Shown here: piece after piece, positions 19,427-27,430 of the stretch | Numbering within the stretch: the stretch's first letter is position 1 | How the letters are laid out: each line of letters begins with the position of its first letter | From: Pseudonocardia kunmingensis | Lineage (GTDB): Bacteria; Actinomycetota; Actinomycetes; Mycobacteriales; Pseudonocardiaceae | Assembly (NCBI RefSeq): GCF_006716445.1 | Contig: NZ_VFPA01000001.1 | Span: forward strand, 1,178,001 to 1,242,000 | DNA length: 64,000 nucleotides | Reading direction: 5' to 3' | Notes under the pieces: generated by a model | What the model saw: only the letters and a program-made list of their open reading frames with translations | Told to the model about the DNA's origin: nothing | Databases searched by the model: none | Position numbers and translations under genes: made by a program

Positions 19427-21207
19427 ACAACGGCGGCGCGAGCAACGGCGGCGCGAGCAACGGCGTGGACAACGGCGGCGCGAGGGCGCACCTGCTCCCG
19501 ATCGCCACCCCCGCGCGCACCCGCGGCGCGCTCGCCGGCCTCGTCCGGCCGCACCGCGCGCTGCTGGCCGGCACCGTCGTCACCCTCGTGGCGGCCTCGG
19601 TGGCGGTGCTGGTGGTGCCCGCGCTGCTCGGCCGGATCGTCGACGTCGTGATCTCCCGCGGCGTCGCGGGGCTCGTCGACGCGCTCGCGCTCGGCATCCT
19701 CGTCGCGCTCGTGGCACGGGCGCTGCTGGCGGCGCTGGGCTCGGTGCTCGTGGCCCGCCTCGGTGAGCTGGTCCTGGCCGAACTGCGCGAGAACGTGGTG
19801 CGGCGCGCGCTGGACGTGCCGCTCGCCGACGTCGAGCGCGCCGGTTCCGGGGACCTCCTGCAGCGCGTCGGCGGCGACATCGCGGTGATCTCCGAGGGCG
19901 TCCGGCGCGCGCTGCCCACCGTCGTCATCTCGCTGCTCGACGTGGCGCTCACGCTGGTCGGGCTCACCCTGCTCGACTGGCGCCTCGCGCTCGCCGGGCT
20001 CGCCCCGCTGCCGATCTGGATCCTGATCGGCCGCTGGTACCTGCGGACGTCCGGGCGCCTCTACGCGGCCGAGCGGGTGGCCGAGGGCGCGCGCACACAG
20101 ACGCTGCTCGCCGGGATCGGCGGGGCTCCCACCGTCCGCGCCTTCCGCAGGCGCGCCGCCCAGCTCGCCCGCATCGACCGGCACTCGACGGCCGCGGTGC
20201 GGGCCTCGGTGCGCGCCTCCACGGCGGAGTCCCGGTTCGGCCTCGTGATGAACGGCGCCGAGCTGGTCGGCGTGCTGTCCATCCTCGTCACGGGCTTCCT
20301 GCTGGTGCGGGCCGACGCCGTGACGGTCGGCGCGGCCACCGCGGCCGCCCTGTACTTCCTGCGGCTGTTCGACCCGATCGGGATCATGCTCTACCTGCTC
20401 GACGAGGCGCAGTCCGCGGGCGCCGCGCTGGCACGGCTGGTCGGCGTGGCCGACATGCCCGCCCCGCCGCAGCCGCGCGCCCCGCGCACCCCTCGGGATG
20501 CGTCGGTGCGCCTGCGCGGCGTGCGGCACGCCTACGACTCGGGCCCCGAGGTGCTGCACGGCGTCGACCTGGAGATCGCGCCGGGCGAGCGCGTCGCCGT
20601 GGTGGGGGCCAGCGGCGCGGGCAAGACGACGCTCGGCGCCGTACTCGCCGGGGTGCACACGCCCACCGGGGGCACCGTGGAGATCGGCGGCGTGCCGCTC
20701 GCCGCGATCGCGCCGCTGCGCCGCCACGTCGCGCTCGTCACGCAGGAGGTGCACGTGTTCGCCGGCACCGTGGCCGACAACCTGCGCCTGGCCCGCCCGG
20801 ACGCCACCGACGCCGACCTCGCCGCGGCCCTGCGGACGGTCGAGGCACCGCTGGCGCTGTCCGACGTGGTCGGGGACGGCGGCGACGAGCTCTCCGCCAC
20901 CCGCGCCCAGCAGCTCGCGCTCGCCCGGCTGGTGCTGGCCGACCCGGCCGTCGCGGTGCTCGACGAGGCCACCGCGGAGGCCGGCAGCGCCGGCGCGCGC
21001 ACCCTGGAGCGCGCCGCCGAGGCCGCCCTCGCCGGCCGCACCGCCGTGGTGATCGCCCACCGGCTCACGCAGGCCGCGGACGCCGACCGGGTCGTGGTGC
21101 TGGACAAGGGACGTGTGGTCGAGTCGGGGCCGCACGAGCAGCTGGTGGCCGCCGGGGGCAGCTACGCGGCGCTCTGGGCGGCGTGGGCGTCCCCCCGCAC
21201 GCCGTGA
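19423..21207 (+). CDS. ABC exporter subunit 2 with a degenerate signature motif
   Basis: A 594-residue half-transporter partner. Residues 2-21 form a short Asn/Gly/Ala/Ser repeat (NNGGASNGGASNG). The membrane domain follows, then an NBD with an intact Walker A (GASGAGKTT near 393-401), Q-loop (LVTQEVHVF), Walker B (VAVLDEATAE near 510) and switch His (VVIAHRLT). The ABC signature LSGGQ is replaced by LSATRAQQ near 490, and the D-loop is altered (AEAGSAGA). This is the mirror image of the losses in subunit 1, so the heterodimer can form just one complete site: Walker A/B/His from here and LSGGQ from subunit 1. Start is GTG at 19423, overlapping the previous stop. Confidence 0.93.
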   Translation: MNNGGASNGGASNGVDNGGARAHLLPIATPARTRGALAGLVRPHRALLAGTVVTLVAASVAVLVVPALLGRIVDVVISRGVAGLVDALALGILVALVARALLAALGSVLVARLGELVLAELRENVVRRALDVPLADVERAGSGDLLQRVGGDIAVISEGVRRALPTVVISLLDVALTLVGLTLLDWRLALAGLAPLPIWILIGRWYLRTSGRLYAAERVAEGARTQTLLAGIGGAPTVRAFRRRAAQLARIDRHSTAAVRASVRASTAESRFGLVMNGAELVGVLSILVTGFLLVRADAVTVGAATAAALYFLRLFDPIGIMLYLLDEAQSAGAALARLVGVADMPAPPQPRAPRTPRDASVRLRGVRHAYDSGPEVLHGVDLEIAPGERVAVVGASGAGKTTLGAVLAGVHTPTGGTVEIGGVPLAAIAPLRRHVALVTQEVHVFAGTVADNLRLARPDATDADLAAALRTVEAPLALSDVVGDGGDELSATRAQQLALARLVLADPAVAVLDEATAEAGSAGARTLERAAEAALAGRTAVVIAHRLTQAADADRVVVLDKGRVVESGPHEQLVAAGGSYAALWAAWASPRTP

Positions 21208-21260
21208 GCCGTACACACGGCGGTTGCAGGAACGGTGGTTGTGCGGCGGCAAACGACCTG

Positions 21261-21840
21261 ATCGCGGTGATCAGTGCGAGCCGCACGCCAGGGCGGCCGC
21301 GGTCAGCGTGACGTGGGGCGCAACGATCACGAGGACGCGATCAGCCCGAGCCGCACCCCACAGCGCCGCCACCACCCCCACGTACGACTCACGGCGATCA
21401 CCAGGACGCGATCAGCCCGAGCCGCACGCCACAGCGGCCGGCACCACCCCCATGTGCGGCGCGCAACGATCAGATCCGTGATCGATCCGAGCCGCACATC
21501 AGAGCGGCCGACACCACCCCCGCGCACGGCTCACAGCGATCACGAGGCCATGGTCGCTCCGAGCCAAACGCCACAGCGGCCGGCGCCACCCCCACGTGCG
21601 GCTCACTGCGATCAGGTCCGTGATCGATCCGAGCCGCACCCCACAGCGGCCGACACCACCCCCACGCACGACTCACAGCGATCACGAGGCCATGGTCACT
21701 CCGAGCCGAACGCCACAGCGGCCGGCGCCACCCTCACGTGCGGCTCACTGCGATCAGGTCCGTGATCGATCCGAGCCGCACATCAGAGCGGCCGGCGCCG
21801 CCGTCGGGTACGGCTCACGGCGATCACGGGGTTCCTGATC
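21261..21840. repeat. ~71 bp GATC-ended hairpin repeat array 2 (eight units)
   Basis: Eight units with the shared word GAGCCGCA (or close variants) start at 21278, 21348, 21419, 21489, 21561, 21631, 21703 and 21773, spacings 70-72 bp. Units 4-8 show a higher-order alternation (GATCGATCCGAG units alternating with GGTCGCTCCGAG or GGTCACTCCGAG units), so a 142 bp pair has itself been duplicated. Each unit begins (T)GATC..CCGAGCCGCAC and ends GTGCGGCTCACTGCGATCA, complementary to the start. It fills the gap between the convergent ABC exporter and the DUF5995-like gene. A 163-codon open frame crosses it but encodes only the repeat. Confidence 0.9.
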
Positions 21841-21895
21841 TATGCGGACCACGGGACGGTGGTGTGCGGTGGGGATGGATCACGGTGGCACGTGG

Positions 21896-22585
21896 CTAGC
21901 CGCCGAGCAGGACCTCGGCCACCGGGGCGGCGCTCGCGTCCAGGGCGGCCCGCTCCTTCTCGGCCTCCGACGGCCTGCCACGGACGGCCCACAGCTGCAC
22001 CGCCCGACGCCAGTGCTCGCCCCGCGCGAACAGCAGGACGAGATCGCGCGCATCGGCCCGGGTGAGCAGGTCGGCGTCCGCGGCGGCGTCCCCGACAGCG
22101 CCCGAGACCAGGCCGACGACGTCGCGCACGACCGCGCGCTCGACCCGCCCGGGCACCCGGCCGAGCACCGTGCACGCACTCACCACCGCCGGGGGGAGGT
22201 CGTAGCCGACCAGCGCGTGGGCCCCCGCCAGCGTCGTGCGGGCGGGGTCGGCGCCCGCCTCCCACCGGTCGAGCACGACCCGCCACACCCGCGCTGCCGC
22301 GGCGGCACGCGCGTGGCCCCGCACCGCACGCAGGTAACGCCGCATCAGCTCGGCGACCAGCGCGGCGCGGAACTCGCGGGCGGCATCGGGCGGTCCGTCG
22401 TCGCCCGCGCCGGCGAGCGCGGTCAGCAGCTGCCCGACCGGGCCCGCCCCGTGTCCCCGGTCCCGCGCGTCCGCGCCGGCCTGCAGCCGCACCACGGCCT
22501 CGGCCAGGCCGTCCGCGCGCGGGTGCGGCCGGGGGGCGTTGTCCGCGTCCGTGCCGACCACCCCCGGGCCCGTCGCTTCGATCAC
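21896..22585 (-). CDS. Divergent DUF5995-like protein
   Basis: A 229-residue, Ala/Arg-rich, mostly helical protein with no signal peptide. The middle segment AARVWRVVLDRWEAGADPARTTLAGAHALVGYDLPPAV aligns by eye with the core of the clear DUF5995 protein at 26570 (APRVWRVLFDNRSDPYVAPVNFAVAGVNAHINFDLACAL). It is therefore probably a diverged paralogue. The conserved AGVNAHINFDL motif has drifted to AGAHALVGYDL. GTG at 22585 is chosen because GAGGAGG lies 5-6 bp upstream; the frame is open further 5'. It is divergent from an ECF sigma factor gene. Function unknown. Confidence 0.6.
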   Translation of the reverse strand: MIEATGPGVVGTDADNAPRPHPRADGLAEAVVRLQAGADARDRGHGAGPVGQLLTALAGAGDDGPPDAAREFRAALVAELMRRYLRAVRGHARAAAAARVWRVVLDRWEAGADPARTTLAGAHALVGYDLPPAVVSACTVLGRVPGRVERAVVRDVVGLVSGAVGDAAADADLLTRADARDLVLLFARGEHWRRAVQLWAVRGRPSEAEKERAALDASAAPVAEVLLGG

Positions 22586-22784
22586 CGTTCCTCCTCGCCG
22601 AGCCTCTGGTGCCCGTCCCGGCGGTCGCCGGCCACGAGGAGAGGTCGCGCGCCCGCCCGCTGATACGCGCGGGCGCGATGTAGGGGGGCCGCACGGGCGG
22701 ATATAGGGCGTTGACCTGACGACACCCACCCGCGCCCCCACGAGGCTGGGGCGGCCCCCCGCCCCGCCTCGTGAGGAGTCTGCG

Positions 22785-23366
22785 ATGACCGCACCCACCC
22801 GGACCGGTGCCGGCAACGGCGAGCTGCTCCGGTCGGCGGGTCGCGGCGACGAGCGCGCCTGGACCGAGATCGTGCGGCGCTACGAGGGGATGGTCAGCGC
22901 GGTCGTGCGGTCCTACCGCATGCAGGACGCGGACGCGCGGGACGCCGAGCAGCGCACCTGGCTGCGCCTGGTGGAGCACCGGGGCGCGGTGCGCGACCCC
23001 GAACGGCTCGGCGGTTGGCTGGCCACCACGGCCTCGCGGGAGTGCCTGCGGATCCTGCGGGAGAACCGGGTGGTCGTCACCGACGAGCTCGACGCGGTGC
23101 CCGACCCGGTCCCTCCGGTGGAGGACCAGGTCGTCGACGCCGACACGGTCTCGCGGCTGTGGACCATCGTGTCGGACCTGCCGCCCCGGGGCCGCACGAT
23201 CATGACCGAGCTGTTCGCCGAGGAACCCCGCCCCTACGCCGAGGTGGCGCGCGACACCGGCATCCCGGTCGGCAGCCTCGGCCCCAGCCGGGCCCGCCTC
23301 ATCGAGCGGGTGCGGCGCACCTTCGACATGGGCACGCCCGAGCCGGCCGCGCCCGTCCCGGCGTGA
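22785..23366 (+). CDS. ECF-type RNA polymerase sigma factor
   Basis: A 193-residue sigma-70 family protein with region 2 (LLRSAGRGDERAWTEIVRRYEGMVSAVVRSYRM, then DARDAEQRTWLRLVEH) and region 4 (VSDLPPRGRTIMTELFAEEPRPYAEVARDTGIPVGSLGPSRARLIERVRR). No anti-sigma gene lies next to it and no C-terminal extension is present, so control must be by other means. ATG at 22785 has GTGAGGAG about 7 bp upstream. The 199 bp between it and the divergent DUF5995-like gene is GC-rich with one short AT-rich patch (GGATATAGG near 22700). It converges on the LAL regulator gene with a 14 bp gap. Confidence 0.9.
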   Translation: MTAPTRTGAGNGELLRSAGRGDERAWTEIVRRYEGMVSAVVRSYRMQDADARDAEQRTWLRLVEHRGAVRDPERLGGWLATTASRECLRILRENRVVVTDELDAVPDPVPPVEDQVVDADTVSRLWTIVSDLPPRGRTIMTELFAEEPRPYAEVARDTGIPVGSLGPSRARLIERVRRTFDMGTPEPAAPVPA

Positions 23367-23380
23367 CCCGGGCCGACGAG

Positions 23381-26300
23381 TCAGCGGGCGCCGGGACGAG
23401 CCTCGGGACGCGCGCGGAACAGGACGGCGCTCGCCTGCACCCGGCTGTGCACGCCGATCTTGGCGTAGATGCGCCCGACGTGGACGCCGACGGTCTTCTC
23501 GCTGATGAACAACCGCTGCGCGATCTCCCGGTTGGTGTGCCCCCCGGCCAGCTCGGTGAGGACCTCGAGCTCCCGGGCCGTGAGGGCGGCGAGCTCGTCG
23601 TCGGGGGCGGGGGTGGCCGGTGGCTGCGCGGGCTCGGGCGCGCGGCCGACGCCGTCGAGGCGCACCCGCGCCCGCTCCGCCAGCTCGGCCACCTCGGCGA
23701 GGAACGGGCCGGCCGCGAGGTCGCGCGCCACCCCGGCGGCGTGGCGCAGCGACTCGGCCGCCGCACCCGACCGCGCCCGGGTGCTGAGCAGCGCCTCGGC
23801 CCGCCTCAGGTGGGCGTAGGCCGCGGGGTAGGGCTGCCGGTGGACCCGCCAGACCTCGGCGACGTGCTCCCACGCCTGCGGGTCGGAGCGCTGCGCGGCG
23901 CGCCCGTCCTCGGCCGCCGACATCGCGACGAAGCCGAGGACGACGTCGCGCACCGCCGGCACGGAGGACGCCGCGGTGCGGGCCAGCTCGTCGGCGTGGC
24001 GGCGCAACCGGGCGACGGTGGCGTCGTCGGCGCGGCGCATCCCCAGCCGGGTGAGCTCCGCCCGCGCCCGCGCGCCGTGCCAGACGAGCGGCGCCACCAG
24101 CCACACGTCGTCCGAGCCCTGTTCCACGACGTCGAGCCCGGTGGCCACGTGGTCGAGCGCCACGTCGGGCCGGCCCTGCCACATCGCGAGCCCGGCACGC
24201 AGGGTGAGCAGCGGGAGCCGGTAGCGCGGGCCCACGGTGGCCGCCGACAGCGCCTCGACGGCCTCCAGGTCGTCCTCGGCGGCGTCGAAGCGGCCCCGTC
24301 CGGTGTGCAACCGCGCCCGGGACAGCCGCAGCTCCAGCGCCTCCGCGCCGCGGGGCGCCAGCTCCCAGGCCTCGGCGATCGTCGCGTCCGCCTCGTCCCA
24401 GCGACCGATCCGGAACATCCCGTTCGCCGCCAGGGCGAGCAGGCCGGCGCCCGCGCTGCGGGCGAGCCCGAGCTCGCGTGCCCGCTCGACCCCGGCGCGG
24501 GCGATCGCGATGCCGCGGTCGAGCTCGTTCAACGGCCCGGACAGCAGCTCGGCGAGCCTGCGGTGGGCGCTCACGATCCCGGTCGGCTCGCCGGCGCGCT
24601 CGGCCACCGCGATCGACTCGCGCAGCGCCGCCTCACCCGCCTGCGCGTCCTCCCGGTAGGCGAGGCTGAACCCGAGCGTCGCGAGGGCCCGCGCCTCCTC
24701 CACGGCGAGACCGGCGCGGCGGGCCGACGTGAGCGCGCGCCCGGCCGCCTCGTGGGCGCCGGCGTAGTCACCCGCCGTCCAGAGCGCTCCCGCGTACCCG
24801 CCGAGCACCTCGGCCCGCTCGGGCTCCGCACCCGCCGCGGGGAGGGCCGCGGTGGCCCGGCCGAAGGCCTCGGCGGCCTCCCCGCCGCGGCCGGCCGCGA
24901 CCAGGTAGCGGCCCGTGCGGGCGTGCAGCAGGGCGGCGGCGAGGTCGTCGGGCGCTGCGGCCGGGGCCGCGTCGGGACCGGTGTCGGGGCCGGTGTCGGG
25001 TGCCCCGACCGGTTCGAGCAGGTCGAGCCGCTCGGCCAGCAGCGCCACCGCCTGGTCGGCGTCCCCGGCCAGGTGCGCGGCCTCGGCCGCGCGCTCGAGG
25101 CAGGTGGTCCGCGGCACGGGCGCGCCGTCCAGCTCCCCCGCGAGCTGGGCCGCGCGCAGCCAGTGCCGGTGCGCCTCCGCGTAGCCCCGCACCCGGTCGG
25201 CGGCCTCGGCGGCGGCCACGGCGGCGGCGCCCGCGCGCTCCCGGTCGCCCGCTCCGTACCAGTGGTGGGCGAGGCGGGCGTCCACGCCGGGGAGCTCGCG
25301 CGCCCACGAGCGCGACAAGGCCGTGGCGTAGCGGCGGTGCAGGTCCATCCGCTCTCCGGGCAGCAGCTCCCCCACCACCACCTCGGTCATCAGGCCGTGC
25401 CGCAGGCGGTAGCCGTCGGCGGCCCCGTCGACCACGACGACGCCGGCGTCCACGGCCTCGCGCAGGGCGTCGAGCAGCCACGAGCCGGCCGACGGGTCGT
25501 CACCGAGCACCGCGTCGAGCAGCCGGTGCGGGAGCGGGCCCTCGCACAACCCGACGGCGCGCACCGCCCGCAACGCCGGCGGCGTGAGCCGCCCGACGCG
25601 GGAGAGCACCAGCTCGCGCAACGTCGTGGGCAGCGCGGTCGGGTCACCGTCGAGCGCCGCGCGCAGGGTCTCCTCGGCGATGAACGCGTTGCCCGCCGAA
25701 CGCGTCCAGACAAGGTCGACCAGGTCGGGCCGGTCAGGAGCGTCGGCGCGCACCAGCTCCGCGATGTCGGTCCGGCGCAGCGGCGCCAGTTCGATGCTGC
25801 GCACCTGCCGGTGCCTGCCGAGCTCGCGGATCATCGTGCGCGCGGCGGTGGCCTCCGCGCCGGGCTCGCTGCGGTGGGTGCCCACGAGGAGCAGCCGCTC
25901 GTCGGGGAGGTCGGCGACGAGGTAGGCCAGCAGGTCCAACGTGGAGCGGTCGGCCCACTGCACGTCCTCCACGACGAGCACGACGACCGACTCGGTGGCC
26001 AGCCGCAGCACCACGCGGTGCAGCAGCTCCAGGGTCTGCACGCGTCCGAGCGCGGCGGGCACCGGGGCGCGCAGGGCGAGCAGCTCGTCGAGCTGCTCGG
26101 ACCACGGTGCCAGCAGCCGCCGGATCGGCTCCCCCGCCGCGGAGCGCAGCACCGCGCGCAGGGCCGAGGCCACCGGCCAGAACGGGGGGCTCTCCGCGAT
26201 GTCGGACGCCGCGCCCAGCAGCACCGTGGCGCCGGCGCCGTCGGCCCGCCGGACGAGCTCCTGCACGAGCCGCGTCTTGCCGACACCGGCGTCGCCGGTG

Positions 26301-26410
26301 AGGAAGACCGTGGCCATCCGCCCCTGCCGGACGGTCTCGAGCGCGGCGACGAGCGCGCCGAGCTCGTCCTCCCGGCCGACCAGGGTGCGCGCCGGCCATC
26401 GCTCGGTCAC
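23381..26410 (-). CDS. LuxR/LAL-type ATP-binding transcriptional regulator
   Basis: A 1009-residue regulator of the large ATP-binding LuxR (LAL/MalT-like) class. The N-terminal STAND-type ATPase domain has Walker A GDAGVGKT near residue 39-46 and Walker B-like VVVLVVEDVQWADRSTLDLL. A long Ala-rich region of TPR-like helices follows (about 330-900). The C-terminal LuxR HTH is clear: LTARELEVLTELAGGHTNREIAQRLFISEKTVGVHVGRI. These proteins activate transcription upon binding an inducer; the inducer is unknown. Start is GTG at 26410. It converges with the ECF sigma gene and is divergent from the DUF5995 gene at 26570. Confidence 0.92.
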   Translation of the reverse strand: MTERWPARTLVGREDELGALVAALETVRQGRMATVFLTGDAGVGKTRLVQELVRRADGAGATVLLGAASDIAESPPFWPVASALRAVLRSAAGEPIRRLLAPWSEQLDELLALRAPVPAALGRVQTLELLHRVVLRLATESVVVLVVEDVQWADRSTLDLLAYLVADLPDERLLLVGTHRSEPGAEATAARTMIRELGRHRQVRSIELAPLRRTDIAELVRADAPDRPDLVDLVWTRSAGNAFIAEETLRAALDGDPTALPTTLRELVLSRVGRLTPPALRAVRAVGLCEGPLPHRLLDAVLGDDPSAGSWLLDALREAVDAGVVVVDGAADGYRLRHGLMTEVVVGELLPGERMDLHRRYATALSRSWARELPGVDARLAHHWYGAGDRERAGAAAVAAAEAADRVRGYAEAHRHWLRAAQLAGELDGAPVPRTTCLERAAEAAHLAGDADQAVALLAERLDLLEPVGAPDTGPDTGPDAAPAAAPDDLAAALLHARTGRYLVAAGRGGEAAEAFGRATAALPAAGAEPERAEVLGGYAGALWTAGDYAGAHEAAGRALTSARRAGLAVEEARALATLGFSLAYREDAQAGEAALRESIAVAERAGEPTGIVSAHRRLAELLSGPLNELDRGIAIARAGVERARELGLARSAGAGLLALAANGMFRIGRWDEADATIAEAWELAPRGAEALELRLSRARLHTGRGRFDAAEDDLEAVEALSAATVGPRYRLPLLTLRAGLAMWQGRPDVALDHVATGLDVVEQGSDDVWLVAPLVWHGARARAELTRLGMRRADDATVARLRRHADELARTAASSVPAVRDVVLGFVAMSAAEDGRAAQRSDPQAWEHVAEVWRVHRQPYPAAYAHLRRAEALLSTRARSGAAAESLRHAAGVARDLAAGPFLAEVAELAERARVRLDGVGRAPEPAQPPATPAPDDELAALTARELEVLTELAGGHTNREIAQRLFISEKTVGVHVGRIYAKIGVHSRVQASAVLFRARPEARPGAR

Positions 26411-26569
26411 GGTTGGTGACGTTAGTGTGCACCCGTTCCGGGAGCCAGGTCGGTACCCGTCACGTTCCGCGCCGCGGGAAGTTCGATCATCTTCGACGTA
26501 TCACGAGGGCGTCCACGTGCTCCTCGAGGCGGGTCCGCCGGCGAGGTGCGGTGTGCGAGAGGAGTCAGG

Positions 26570-27388
26570 GTGGGGAGCAGCGGGATCGTGACCGGGGAGC
26601 GGGAGCGGGCCATCGCCCGCAGGCCGGGCGGTCGCGGGAGCACCCAGCGCCTCGCGGAGCTGGCAGGCGACCGGCCGGCGGGGTCGATCCCGGAGGTCGT
26701 CGAGCGGCTGGCGGCGATCCGCGACCACGCCGCGAGCACGTCGCTGCTCGGCGAGGGCGACGGCATCGCCTCGTTCTCGACGCTCTACCACACCATCACG
26801 AGTCGGATCGGCTCCATGGCCGAGAGCGGGGAGTTCCGCTCGACCGACTTCCTGGTGCGCCTGGACATCGAGTTCGCCGAGCGCTACTTCCAGGCGCTGC
26901 GCAGCTACGCCGCGGACATGGCGTCGGCCCCGCGCGTGTGGCGCGTGCTGTTCGACAACCGCAGCGACCCGTACGTCGCTCCGGTGAACTTCGCCGTGGC
27001 CGGGGTCAACGCCCACATCAACTTCGACCTGGCGTGCGCGCTGATCGCCACCTGGCGGCACATCGCGCCCGACGGTGAGGGCGAGGGCGGTGCCCAGTTC
27101 CACGACTACCGGCTCGTCAACGAGGTGTTCGAGGTCGAGATGGACCCGCTGCGCGAGGACCTCGACTCGCTGCTGTCCGCGGGCCCCGACGGCGCGATCT
27201 GGGACCGCGCCGCCAACTGGGTGGCCGACCTGGTCATCCGCTTCACCCGTGACCTGGCCTGGAACGAGGCCGAGCGGGTGTGGGGCCTGGGGGCGTCGCC
27301 GGAGGTGTGCGCGGCGTCGGAGGAGCGCCTGGACACGATCGCGGCGTTCATCGGCGAACGCCTGCTGCGCACGCCGTTGCCCATCTGA
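26570..27388 (+). CDS. DUF5995 family protein
   Basis: A 272-residue protein matching DUF5995: IPEVVERLAAIRDH, ASFSTLYHTITSRIG, FLVRLDIEFAERYFQAL, VNFAVAGVNAHINFDLACAL and the C-terminal WNEAERVWGL. The family is common in actinobacteria and predicted all-helical; its role is unknown to me, and the conserved His/Glu/Asn positions could suggest a buried metal or cofactor site (speculative). The GTG at 26570 has GAGAGGAG 5 bp upstream; an in-frame ATG at 26546 lacks one. The gene sits between the divergent LAL regulator and the ABC-F gene 42 bp downstream. Confidence 0.85.
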   Translation: MGSSGIVTGERERAIARRPGGRGSTQRLAELAGDRPAGSIPEVVERLAAIRDHAASTSLLGEGDGIASFSTLYHTITSRIGSMAESGEFRSTDFLVRLDIEFAERYFQALRSYAADMASAPRVWRVLFDNRSDPYVAPVNFAVAGVNAHINFDLACALIATWRHIAPDGEGEGGAQFHDYRLVNEVFEVEMDPLREDLDSLLSAGPDGAIWDRAANWVADLVIRFTRDLAWNEAERVWGLGASPEVCAASEERLDTIAAFIGERLLRTPLPI

Positions 27389-27430
27389 ATTCCGGTCGAC
27401 CGCGGGGCGGCGAACCCCCACCATCACCGC

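Noticed and set aside
21274..21765. 163-residue repetitive open frame in array 2
   Set aside because: It only translates the 71 bp repeat and has no start signal or family match; opposite-strand frames exist across the same repeats.
23381..26410. STAND-type antiphage protein
   Set aside because: It has the ATPase plus TPR-like layout seen in some defence proteins, but the C-terminal LuxR HTH makes it a LAL regulator.
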